Shown: one piece after another, positions 15,254 through 22,623 of the stretch
Layout: every line of letters starts with the position of its first letter
Position numbering within the stretch: the first letter of the stretch is position 1
Notes under the pieces: model-generated
Told to the model about the DNA's origin: nothing
Databases searched by the model: none
What the model saw: only the letters and a program-made list of their open reading frames with translations
Program-made: the position numbers and the translations under genes
Source of the DNA: CAYUUR01 sp052034685
GTDB taxonomy: Bacteria; Patescibacteriota; Saccharimonadia; Saccharimonadales; CAYUUR01
Reading direction: 5' to 3'
DNA length: 28,834 bases
Assembly (NCBI GenBank): GCA_052034685.1
Contig: JBPOIH010000027.1
Location: 1 to 28,834 of the forward strand

Positions 15254-15415
15254 ATGGTAAAGAAGAAACTAAAACCAGCGGCTAAAGATTTGAAAAAACT
15301 TGCTCGTGATAACCCTAAGTTCGCCGAGGCAATTCAAGCACTAGCGAATACGCCGCCTATTAGCAACAAAGAGATTATTGCCCGAAGCAAAAAGTCGAAG
15401 AAAAAGACCCCTTAA
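15254..15415 (+). CDS. small lysine-rich protein, 53 aa
   Basis: Reads MVKKKLKPAAKDLKKLARD at the start, has a helical middle (PKFAEAIQALANTPP, ISNKEIIARS) and ends KKSKKKTP. Very basic at both ends, a style seen in nucleic-acid-binding small proteins. Unrecognised. It is supported by the TATAAT placed 7 nt before the ATG. It lies just downstream of TR, so it may be an island cargo gene or, speculatively, a basic helper protein for the DGR in place of Avd. Confidence 0.5.
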   Translation: MVKKKLKPAAKDLKKLARDNPKFAEAIQALANTPPISNKEIIARSKKSKKKTP

Positions 15416-15430
15416 TTACCCCTCTTTCAC

Positions 15431-15480
15431 CTCTGTAAAGTATTGGGTTTATAAAGTATATAAGTGCCTGTATATATAAT
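15431..15480 (-). repeat. AT-rich inverted site, right copy
   Basis: On the minus strand it reads TATATACAGGCACTTATATA followed by CTTTATAAACCCA. This matches the left copy at 9520-9560 over GGCACTTATATACTT and AAACCCA. The two copies are in inverted orientation and enclose transposase A, winged-helix copy 2, the DGR and the 53-aa gene. Confidence 0.6.
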
Positions 15481-15604
15481 AAAAGAGAGAGATATTTACA
15501 AGGCTTAACAGGGGTATAGGTAACACGAAAAGGGTGTTATCGATAGTGGGGTTATCTTTTTATAAGGAGTAGGCGCATCAAATAACTCAGGTATACTGTC
15601 TACT

Positions 15605-15841
15605 ATGGCAAAACAACCACTTAGTGACGATGATAGACAGAAGTTTTTAGACAACTTGCCTGAAGATAAAGTTATCCCGGATGCCGAACAAAAGTTCGAT
15701 GAAGCTATTGAACGCGCCGCGCAGCAGTCGCGATCAGGACGGGAAAAACCGGACCTTGACGATGGTTATAACGATACACAAACTCATTCAAATACAGCTG
15801 AAGATACTTCCGGCTCACACAGTGATACGTCCCATCCATAG
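15605..15841 (+). CDS. small acidic protein, 78 aa, 3' part overlapped by IS element B
   Basis: The first 50 residues (MAKQPLSDDDRQKFLDNLPE, then a helical AEQKFDEAIERAAQQ) look like a genuine small protein. TATACT (15592-15597) lies 7 nt before the ATG, as in other genes here. Residues about 51-78 (Asp/Ser/Thr/His-rich) are antisense to the conserved C-terminus of transposase B. They are best explained as read-through into an inserted element, so the original C-terminus is probably lost. Function unknown. Confidence 0.45.
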   Translation: MAKQPLSDDDRQKFLDNLPEDKVIPDAEQKFDEAIERAAQQSRSGREKPDLDDGYNDTQTHSNTAEDTSGSHSDTSHP

Positions 15842-16559
15842 AGCGTTTTAGTTGTGACCAGAAACCTTCAATGGTGTTCGTGTGGACTATCCCACGACCG
15901 TATTCGCCAATGCTGTGATTAACGCTGTCGTGGTAGTAGCCGATACGGTGCAGGGTTCGGTAGACTCTGGCTTGGTCGCTATACACGATGGTGCCAGGTG
16001 CAATGCTCGTACTTAAGCGAGGTAACAATATACGAGCACCAGCCGTCGGGACGTGTTCGGCTTTAACTTTGCCGCCTCGCTCGACCATACCAAACACCAC
16101 TGCCTTGTTTTGAGTAGTTACGTTTCTACCACGCTCCCGGCCACCGATATAGGTTTCGTCAGTTTCAACGACACCAGATAGTGGACTGCCACTTTCAAGC
16201 ATGAGAGTGCGAACCTGTCTTGCTATCCGCCAAGCAGTTTTATAAGTAACTCCAAGGTGACGTTCAACTTCTTTAGCCGACACCCCATTCTTAGCTACCG
16301 AGAACAGAAAGATGACATAGAACCAGTCTTTGAGTGATGTCGAAGACTTATGGAAGATGGTATTGGCCAGTGGATGAATCTGATTGCCACAGTCTTTGCA
16401 CTCATAGCATTTGCGGTTTCTAACACGGTAATAACTCGGATTGGTGACACCACATTTTGGACAGGCGGGCATATGGCCGTAGGCGAGGTCGAACATATAG
16501 TCCAGACAGGCCGTATCATCTGGAAAGCGTTCGTTGAAGTGCTTGACGGTAAACCTCAT
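15705..16559 (-). mobile_element. IS1595-family transposase B, 284 aa
   Basis: DDE transposase related to but distinct from transposase A. Zinc ribbon CPKC (33-36) and CKDC (54-57), HTH region (SAKEVERHLGVTYKTAW), catalytic D134 (ETDETYIGGR), D195 (VYSDQARVY) and E231 (HTNTIEGFWSQLK), then FVYRYNHRQ. The last 16 residues or so (GPVFPVLIATAARRVQ) are probably encoded by flanking DNA beyond the element end. Candidate ends are CCTTGAC at 15754-15760 and its inverse at 16590-16596, giving an element of about 843 bp. The catalytic set is complete. Confidence 0.88.
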
Positions 16560-16565
16560 ACATAC

Positions 16566-16594
16566 AGTATATTACAGAGGTTACATGTTGTCAA
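16566..16594 (-). promoter_or_regulatory. promoter of IS1595-type transposase B
   Basis: On the minus strand TTGACA (16594-16589), 17-bp spacer, TATACT (16571-16566), and the ATG 6 nt later. It overlaps the last codons of the ABC-F gene. The same arrangement drives transposase A. Confidence 0.78.
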
Positions 16595-18251
16595 GGGATA
16601 ATCGGGTAATTGTTTCGCCGCCGAGGTTGCGGGCAAAGTATGAATCGTGTGATATATAGATGATTGCACCGTTGTAGTGCGCCAACGCGTCCTCCAGCTC
16701 TTCTATGCTTGGCAGGTCAAGGTGGTTAGTAGGTTCATCAAGGATCAACACCTGCGGATTGCCAGCCAACATGTTGATCAGCTGAAAGCGCGCCTTCTGG
16801 CCACCACTCAGGCGGCTGAGCGGTACTTCCCCATCTGTAGCAGGGTTGAACAGGTAGTCCCCGAGCAATTGTTTGATAAGCGTCTCGCCAATCGGCACGT
16901 CTTTGGCCATATAAGCCTGCTCGATTGCCTCATTAAGCGTAAGATGCAGGTATTTCTCGGCAATTTCTTGTTCGTAGATGCCAATACGCAGTGCTTTTTC
17001 GACGGCGACCGTGCCCCCGAACTGCTTACAAGCCGGTGTTTGGTCATGAGCTTTCGCAACAATAGCATTCAGCAGGGTCGACTTACCAGCACCGTTGCGA
17101 CCATGCAGGCGCAGACGGTCATTAGCCCGTAACTGGAAGGATACGTCGGTGAACAAAGGTGTTTCGCCGTAACCAAGCCCAAGCTTGGCGACTTCAATCA
17201 ACATGCGCTCAGAATCTTCATTTCCGCCCTTGGTATTCACCTTGATGTTGCGTGCTTTGTGCTTTTTATAAGCTTCGCTCATTTTCTCGTTCAGCTCACC
17301 GGCCGAATCACGATCAATCCAGAATGATGGTGTATCAATAGATTCTAGCCGCGCCAATTCTTCTCTAGCCTGATTCTCTTGGCTCTTAAAGCGATGTATC
17401 GTGCCCGGGTCATTCGCGCGTTCCTTGAGACGACGGAAGCGAATGATGTTTTCTTTGAGGTTAGCGATCCGTCGCTGAGTAACGTTGTGTTCGTTGACCT
17501 GTGAAACGGTCTTAACAGCATTGATACGCAGGTAATCGTCATAGTTACCAGGGAAACTAATAGCGTGTTCGTCCTTGACCTCAATAATCCGGTCAACCGC
17601 CTGCAATACATCGCGGTCGTGCGTGATAACCACGACAGCCTCGCGAGCGCTTTTGAACCACTTAACAAAGGCTTTTTTGGCAACATAGTCCATGTGGTTA
17701 GTTGGCTCGTCAATCAGGGCTAGGTGTGCGCGAGCACGCTGTACCTTCACCAGTTCAACCAGACGCTTCTGGCCACCGCTCAGCTGCTTGAGCAGGCCGG
17801 ATGCCTGTGTCTCATCAATCTGATAATCGTCCAGTGCCCGCAAAATCTCGCTCTCGACTTCAAAATAACCGAGCTGGCCAAAACGGTCGAGCGCTTCGTG
17901 ATACTTCTGCATTTTGTGGTTACTGTCAGCCATGTGCGCCGGATACGTGTCGAGAATATGCTTGAGCTGCGCGTAGCTGGGCATGTCATCGAGTACATAC
18001 TCAAGCACCGTCTTATCTTCATAACCATGGTGTTCCTGCCGTGAACCAATCATAATAGCGCCTTTTTTGAGGCGCACTTCTCCATCAATGTCGGTGTCCT
18101 CACCGGTCATGATGTGCAACAGCGTCGTCTTGCCTGTTCCGTTGCGGCCAACCAAGCCTACCTTTTCGCCGTCCTGGATTTCGAAATGCAAATCACGGTA
18201 CAACACTTTGTTGCCGAATGACTTTTCGTTAATATCAACTGCTATGACCAC
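16581..18251 (-). CDS. ABC-F family ATPase
   Basis: 556 aa with two ABC domains and no membrane segments. Walker A motifs are GRNGTGKTT (first) and GRNGAGKST (second). Signature motifs are LSGGQKR and LSGGQKAR, with Walker B segments LALIDEPTNHMD and VLILDEPTNHLD. ABC-F proteins bind the ribosomal E site and relieve stalling or protect against antibiotics; a specific subgroup cannot be assigned. The start is GTG (18251), 26 nt after the truB stop, giving MVIAVDINEKSFG. The last codons (LSLDNM then TAA) overlap the promoter and probable end of IS element B, so the original C-terminus may have been trimmed slightly. Confidence 0.92.
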   Translation of the reverse strand: MVIAVDINEKSFGNKVLYRDLHFEIQDGEKVGLVGRNGTGKTTLLHIMTGEDTDIDGEVRLKKGAIMIGSRQEHHGYEDKTVLEYVLDDMPSYAQLKHILDTYPAHMADSNHKMQKYHEALDRFGQLGYFEVESEILRALDDYQIDETQASGLLKQLSGGQKRLVELVKVQRARAHLALIDEPTNHMDYVAKKAFVKWFKSAREAVVVITHDRDVLQAVDRIIEVKDEHAISFPGNYDDYLRINAVKTVSQVNEHNVTQRRIANLKENIIRFRRLKERANDPGTIHRFKSQENQAREELARLESIDTPSFWIDRDSAGELNEKMSEAYKKHKARNIKVNTKGGNEDSERMLIEVAKLGLGYGETPLFTDVSFQLRANDRLRLHGRNGAGKSTLLNAIVAKAHDQTPACKQFGGTVAVEKALRIGIYEQEIAEKYLHLTLNEAIEQAYMAKDVPIGETLIKQLLGDYLFNPATDGEVPLSRLSGGQKARFQLINMLAGNPQVLILDEPTNHLDLPSIEELEDALAHYNGAIIYISHDSYFARNLGGETITRLSLDNM

Positions 18252-18277
18252 TGGAGCGACTACTTTCTACATATAAA

Positions 18278-18958
18278 CTACTGAAGGATACCACTTTTGA
18301 GCGATTCTGGCGTCAGATCAGCCATGGCTCGTGCATTTTTGATATCGTAGGTTCCAACTTTTGTTCTTCTCAAATCCGACATATAGGCACCCGTTTCAAG
18401 CTTTTCACCGATGTCGCGCACCAGAGATCGAATATAGGTGCCGCTTGAAACATGAGCCGTAAATCTCACAAACGGATATTCGTAACACTCCTCAGTAATA
18501 GCATGGATCATTACTGTGCGAGGTTCCATCTTGACTTCCTTGCCTTCGCGGGCAAGCTTATAGGCGCGCTGACCGTTCACTTTAATTGCACTAAACGCAG
18601 GAGGTGTTTGCTGTATTTCGCCCACAAACGACTGTATGGTCTGATCTACTTCCTCAGTCCCCGGTCTTCGATCCCCAGTCCGAGTTTTTTCACCTTCTTC
18701 ATCGTCGGTTGTACTCGTCTGACCTAACTTCATCGTCACTTCGTAGACTTTGTCGAGTTTAGAGAATTCCTGGGCTCGTTTGCAGTAACTTCCGAGTACG
18801 ACAATCATTAATCCTGTTGCCAGCGGATCAAGCGTACCGGTATGGCCCACTTTGGGCTTTTTAAGGCCTGTTTCCCGCTTCACTTGACCCCGAACCTTGG
18901 CCACGACATCAAAACTCGTCCACCCTTTCGGTTTATCAATAAGTAAAATTCCGTCCAT
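18278..18958 (-). CDS. truB: tRNA pseudouridine(55) synthase TruB
   Basis: Makes pseudouridine 55 in the T-loop of tRNA. 226 aa, short TruB form without a full PUA domain. It begins MDGILLIDKPKGWTSFDVV. Catalytic D44 lies in GHTGTLDPLATG; KLGQTSTTDDEEG, QTPPAFSAIKVNGQRAYKLAR and the SSGTYIRSLVRDIGE motif follow. Residues about 91-103 (KTRTGDRRPGTEE) are a short in-frame insertion made of 7-bp repeats at the natural T-x-T-x-D-x-EG loop. It lies between a degenerate DHH protein and ABC-F; the DHH-truB order is common in bacteria. Confidence 0.95.
   Translation of the reverse strand: MDGILLIDKPKGWTSFDVVAKVRGQVKRETGLKKPKVGHTGTLDPLATGLMIVVLGSYCKRAQEFSKLDKVYEVTMKLGQTSTTDDEEGEKTRTGDRRPGTEEVDQTIQSFVGEIQQTPPAFSAIKVNGQRAYKLAREGKEVKMEPRTVMIHAITEECYEYPFVRFTAHVSSGTYIRSLVRDIGEKLETGAYMSDLRRTKVGTYDIKNARAMADLTPESLKSGILQ
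18651..18684. repeat. heptad-repeat insertion inside truB
   Basis: On the minus strand it reads GGACTGG GGATCGA AGACCGG GGACTGA, four 7-bp units related to those in udg and polA. A single arm without central hairpin. The frame is preserved. Confidence 0.65.
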
Positions 18959-19002
18959 TAGACTCTACTGTACCACCGACAAGGGAAAAGAGCAGCCCGA
19001 GA

Positions 19003-19063
19003 GACGAATTTATTTCGTCCCCGGCGCGACAGGGGCCCCCGCAAATTTCTCAATTTGTGGGGG
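19003..19063. other. two strong stem-loops between the DHH gene and truB
   Basis: GACGAA-tttat-TTCGTC (19003-19019), and a 12-bp stem CCCCCgCAAATT / AATTTGtGGGGG with loop TCTC (19036-19063; one G-T pair). A further palindrome AGGGGCCCC overlaps the second. There is no T-run on either strand. In the truB direction they form a structured leader of about 150 nt. Confidence 0.6.
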
Positions 19064-19111
19064 TAGGGCGAGAAAAACCGTAGGTTTGTCTCTGTTAAGA
19101 GTGTTGTTCAT
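19010..19111 (-). CDS. possible leaderless leader peptide upstream of truB, 33 aa
   Basis: ATG at 19111 follows TATACT (19124-19119) by 7 nt, the same geometry as several other genes here. It encodes MNNTLNRDKPTVFLALPPQ through FAGAPVAPGTK and ends at a TAA inside the first stem-loop. The strong hairpin at 19036-19063 lies within it. It could be a regulatory leader peptide for truB or a chance frame. Confidence 0.3.
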   Translation of the reverse strand: MNNTLNRDKPTVFLALPPQIEKFAGAPVAPGTK

Positions 19112-19126
19112 GACGGACAGTATACC

Positions 19127-21043
19127 TTACAGTGGTTGATTCGGTGGCAACGGAGGTTGCGGGTTGTTCATGACGGGAGGCATTACCTCTTGTGGCTGCA
19201 CTGGCGGCATCATTGGCGGTGGCACGGGCGGCGGTGGCGTCGCTGGTCCGCTGGTTCCAGAAACATCCTTTGGAGCGCTTGGTGGCACGAGATTTGTTGG
19301 CATTGCTGAGGGCGTGCCAGTATCAATAACATTTGGCAAAGGTGGCGCCGGCGAGAACGATGGCGGTGTTGGCGCACTCGGATTCACAAATGATTGCGAC
19401 GCTGATGGACCAAAGTCGTTATTTGGCAAAGCTGGACTCGGCTGGAGTGGCTGTGGTGATAATGGCTGCACTGGGCTCGGTGGCGTAATAGTCGGGTTAG
19501 GTGGCATACTCATGTTGCCAGTAGGAGTCGGACTTGCGCCAAACGAGTCGGCCGCATTAACAGGCGTGGCGGGCGTTGTTGCCGGAGGCACATCTGAAGG
19601 CGCTGACATACTGCCAAATGATGGAGTTGCTGCCTCTGCAGTTGGGCTATCGACTGGTTCATGGCCGAGGTTTAGGTTAACTGGTTGCGCACCAAGCGCC
19701 TGGATAGGCTCAAGGTTCTTTTCTGGGTCGCCACCTACTTCAATTGCTTCGTCTACTGCTTCACGAGCGTCTTCTATCTGTTCTTCGTGAGACTCTTCCG
19801 TAGTGGCACCGTCCAGTGGCTTATCGTTGGCGGTAGGATTTGTCGTCTTTGAGTCCTCTACTGGCTCGGGCAACGGCGCAAGTGAAGCTGCAGAAGGACG
19901 ACTCAGCATGCTACCGTCATCGGTGCGAGGAGCACCAGCACTGAGCGGGTCGGTTGATGGGTCGAGCGACAAATGTTCAGGCACACTATTTGCCGTTAAT
20001 TTGCCACCTAGCGTTGGAGGCTCGAGGGTCATAGTGTTGGGTTTCGTTGGCTCATCAGTTGTTGGCCGAACATTATCAATTGCCGGCCCATTGTCCTCGT
20101 CTTTTGGCGACAACGTTTCAGCAGGTTCCGCGTCATCTATCGTCAACGCAACGTCATCATCGTTCGGCTCTGGTAGATCGATCTCTGGTTCGGTTGGCGG
20201 CACTGGCTTTTCTTCTTCAACGGGCTTTTCAGCTTCGTGATCAATAGTAAGTTCACCGTCATCTGTTTCGGACGGCTTCTTAACAGCTGTAGTCGTCAAA
20301 GGCGCATCCAATTTATTGGCAATAAGTTGCTGGTTAGCACCTGCGCCCATCAATTCAGAAGCAAGCTTCATAGTTGCTGGACTTGTCTTTTCGTTACTGA
20401 AGCGATCTGTTTCGGCCACAATACCCGTCATCAGAGCAGTAGCTATCTGGTTGTCAAAGGCTTCGTGACTTAATTCTTGACCGACGAGCGCCATCATTTC
20501 ACTCAAACTACTTGCCTGCAAGTCTACCCAGTTGATGGTGCCAAGACTTCCCTGATCTTTGTTGTTAACTGATATGACAGTAGCGTCGTGCAAGATACGT
20601 CCGTGTGCCACGATTGCCTGATCAAGATCGGCTTTCTGGTGAACACCCAATGCCAAAACGACGTCAACATTAAAGTCACCTTGGCTGAAGTCTAGGTCTT
20701 TGTCACTAATACTGGTTCTGTACGGCGTAATGAAAATCTTAACGACGGTGTCTTCTACCTTGTAGCGCAGTTTATCCGCCTTGGATTTATCAAGTGCAAT
20801 GATGAAATCACGCAAAGAATCAGTGTTCTTCTCGAGTGTGTTGTCTGGCTGAAGGAATTCAAGGGTAGACGGTACATCACCACTAAAGACTGCCGCACCA
20901 CGCTTGCCAACCTTGTTGAGCAAGAGCGTAAACCCAATACACGCCGCTAATTGATCCACCGTTGGATTGTTGCTGACCGTAACTAATACGTTAGTTGCTT
21001 CTTTGAGTCGAGCGACGAGTGAATCTTTTGCGTTTGGGTCCAT
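19127..21043 (-). CDS. degenerate DHH/NrnA-like protein with long disordered Pro/Thr-rich C-terminus
   Basis: 638 aa. Residues about 1-245 resemble NrnA-type DHH phosphoesterases: an N-terminal NPTVDQLAACIGFTLLL where active enzymes have xPDGDAxGS, and TGIVAETDRFSNEKTSPATMK, the counterpart of GIxxDTxxF. The metal-binding Asp and DHH motifs are replaced, so nanoRNase activity is unlikely. Residues about 255-638 are a low-complexity tail, first acidic (EEEKPVPPTEPEID), then Pro/Ala/Ser/Thr-rich with PPPPVPPPMMPP near the end. No signal peptide. The position next to truB fits the ancestral nrnA-truB linkage. The tail may mediate protein interactions. Confidence 0.75.
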   Translation of the reverse strand: MDPNAKDSLVARLKEATNVLVTVSNNPTVDQLAACIGFTLLLNKVGKRGAAVFSGDVPSTLEFLQPDNTLEKNTDSLRDFIIALDKSKADKLRYKVEDTVVKIFITPYRTSISDKDLDFSQGDFNVDVVLALGVHQKADLDQAIVAHGRILHDATVISVNNKDQGSLGTINWVDLQASSLSEMMALVGQELSHEAFDNQIATALMTGIVAETDRFSNEKTSPATMKLASELMGAGANQQLIANKLDAPLTTTAVKKPSETDDGELTIDHEAEKPVEEEKPVPPTEPEIDLPEPNDDDVALTIDDAEPAETLSPKDEDNGPAIDNVRPTTDEPTKPNTMTLEPPTLGGKLTANSVPEHLSLDPSTDPLSAGAPRTDDGSMLSRPSAASLAPLPEPVEDSKTTNPTANDKPLDGATTEESHEEQIEDAREAVDEAIEVGGDPEKNLEPIQALGAQPVNLNLGHEPVDSPTAEAATPSFGSMSAPSDVPPATTPATPVNAADSFGASPTPTGNMSMPPNPTITPPSPVQPLSPQPLQPSPALPNNDFGPSASQSFVNPSAPTPPSFSPAPPLPNVIDTGTPSAMPTNLVPPSAPKDVSGTSGPATPPPPVPPPMMPPVQPQEVMPPVMNNPQPPLPPNQPL

Positions 21044-21122
21044 TGTTTATTCCATAGTTTTTATTTTGGTACCTTTATGGCGAGATTACCATAGATTGCT
21101 TATGTTTGTCTAGTCTTTTATC

Positions 21123-21151
21123 TTTACAATCCCGCCCCTGTAAGGTATAGT
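21123..21151 (+). promoter_or_regulatory. promoter of rpsT
   Basis: TTTACA (21123-21128), 17-bp spacer, TATAGT (21146-21151). A leader of about 36 nt with AAAAAGGA precedes the ATG at 21194. Confidence 0.75.
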
Positions 21152-21193
21152 AGTCAGTCGATAACCAGCAAACCGTAATGAAAAAGGAACTAC

Positions 21194-21601
21194 ATGCCCA
21201 TTATCAAATCAGCTAAAAAACGCGTTCGTGTTGCCAAGAAAGCCGCCGTTCGCAATAGCAAGACCAAGCGAACCCTGCGAACTTCTCTGAAGTCATTCCA
21301 GACAGCCGTAACTGGCGGAAAAGGTATCGATACTGCTCAAGCCGAAGCACAGGCTGCTATTGATACTGCCGTAAAGAAAGGTGTTATTCACAAGAATAAG
21401 GCCGCTCGACAGAAGAAAGCACTTGCTGCAAAAGCTAAGGCTGCCGGCGCAAAGCCCGCTGCCAAGAAAACTAGCAAGCCTGCAGCAAAGAAGCCAGCTG
21501 CTCCAAAAAAGACTACTGCTAAGGCACCTGTCAAAAAAGTTGCAGCCAAGAAGCCTGCTGCAAAAAAAGCTCCTGCTAAAAAGCCAGCCGCTAAGAAATA
21601 A
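21194..21601 (+). CDS. rpsT: 30S ribosomal protein S20 with histone H1-like C-terminal tail
   Basis: 135 aa. Residues 1-87 are the normal S20 helical protein (MPIIKSAKKRVRVAKKAAVR through GVIHKNKAARQKKAL), which binds 16S rRNA helices 9 and 44. Residues about 88-135 are an added tail of Lys, Ala and Pro only, with some Thr, Ser and Val, in repeats such as AAKKPA, PAAKK and APKKTT, like the tail of eukaryotic histone H1 or bacterial AlgP/HC2 proteins. The gene is monocistronic with its own promoter and terminator, and convergent with holA. Confidence 0.95.
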   Translation: MPIIKSAKKRVRVAKKAAVRNSKTKRTLRTSLKSFQTAVTGGKGIDTAQAEAQAAIDTAVKKGVIHKNKAARQKKALAAKAKAAGAKPAAKKTSKPAAKKPAAPKKTTAKAPVKKVAAKKPAAKKAPAKKPAAKK

Positions 21602-21632
21602 CTCACTACTTCAGCCACCAAGGCTGACTAAA

Positions 21633-21669
21633 ACCACCCTGCTCACGCTGTAAGTAGAGTGGTTTTTTT
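21633..21669 (+). terminator. rho-independent terminator of rpsT
   Basis: ACCAC-c-CTGCT pairs with AGTAG-a-GTGGT (one mismatch, one G-T pair) followed by TTTTTTT at 21663-21669. A smaller hairpin TCAGCC-accaa-GGCTGA (21611-21627) precedes it. The same stem could stop transcripts of holA only weakly, since an A-rich stretch faces that side. Confidence 0.85.
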
Positions 21670-21675
21670 GTTGGA

Positions 21676-22599
21676 CTAGTGCACTGAGAATGACAGCAAA
21701 AGATGCTGCAAGGCATCGTCGGCATCGATCGGCTGCGATTTGAGTGCCGTGTCGAGCAAGAGTGTCTGCCGCACCCACTGAGCAATGCGCTGCATACTCA
21801 CCTTTTGCGCAACGGAAGACGTTTTGCGGACGACAAAAGGGTTCAGCTTGGCCTCGCTTGCGATTTCTTGCGGATCGCGCGATCCGGCAGCTTTGACCAG
21901 TGCCAGTACGTGTAGTTGCCAGGCTATCATGCCCAGCATTGCCAGCGGCTCAACCCGTTGCGCACGCTGTTCAGCATACAACCCAAGTAGTCGCTTGCGA
22001 TTGCCGGAAAATGCCGCATCCAGCAACTCAAATACGCTACTTTGCGGTGAATGCTCTGTCATGAGGTCAATTGTTGCCCGCGTGACGTGCTTGTCATACA
22101 AAAGCAGCTTTTCAAGTTCATGCATCAGTAACAGTTGGTCACTACCGACCCGCTCTAGCAAATAACGCGCGTCAGAGGCACTCAGGCTCCCCTGCTGCGT
22201 CTGCGCCTCCCGAACAAGCCACTGCACCAAAGCCGACTCATCAAGCGGCTCAAACACCTGTACGTCACCTTGCTTGAGAAGAAACTTGTAGAATGCCGTG
22301 CGCTTGTCGGGGTTCGACTCTGTAATAAGCAGTTCTGTCGTATCTGGCACGTCTGCAAGCAAGGTCTGCAATCGTTCTGCGGCTGGCTTGTTTGTAGAAA
22401 TATCCGCAATCACAACGAGGCGTCGTGCCGTCAAAAACGGTAACGCTGTGATAATGCCGTGCAGGCTGGCTGCTTCCAACTGCGTACCTTCATAACGCTC
22501 TACCGCCATTGCATCGTGCTCAGACACAAAAGCTTGTATTGCCTCATGTACGGCGCGCTGCATCAACAGCGCATTTTTACCCAAATATACTCTTACCAT
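21676..22599 (-). CDS. holA: DNA polymerase III subunit delta
   Basis: 307 aa, near the usual 330. The clamp-loader delta subunit opens the beta clamp. It begins MVRVYLGKNALLMQRAVHE, followed by LPFLTARRLVVIAD (the conserved P-F-x-x-x-R-L segment), LLITESNPDKRTAFYKFL, and LVQWLVREA. The C-terminal helical domain contains LLLMHELEKLLLY. No Walker motif is expected for delta. The linkage to rpsT matches many genomes, although here the two are convergent. The ribosome binding site AGGAAAA lies before the ATG. Confidence 0.92.
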   Translation of the reverse strand: MVRVYLGKNALLMQRAVHEAIQAFVSEHDAMAVERYEGTQLEAASLHGIITALPFLTARRLVVIADISTNKPAAERLQTLLADVPDTTELLITESNPDKRTAFYKFLLKQGDVQVFEPLDESALVQWLVREAQTQQGSLSASDARYLLERVGSDQLLLMHELEKLLLYDKHVTRATIDLMTEHSPQSSVFELLDAAFSGNRKRLLGLYAEQRAQRVEPLAMLGMIAWQLHVLALVKAAGSRDPQEIASEAKLNPFVVRKTSSVAQKVSMQRIAQWVRQTLLLDTALKSQPIDADDALQHLLLSFSVH

Positions 22600-22623
22600 T
22601 GTTTTCCTATTCTAGCAGTATGT

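Noticed and set aside
19164..19790. 208-codon plus-strand frame rich in Gly
   Set aside because: Antisense shadow of the Pro/Thr-rich tail of the DHH-like gene; Pro codons read as Gly on the other strand.
21388..21621. Hydrophobic 77-codon minus frame opposite rpsT
   Set aside because: Antisense of the Lys/Ala/Pro tail; apparent membrane segments (FLAAGF repeats) are an artefact of the lysine codons.
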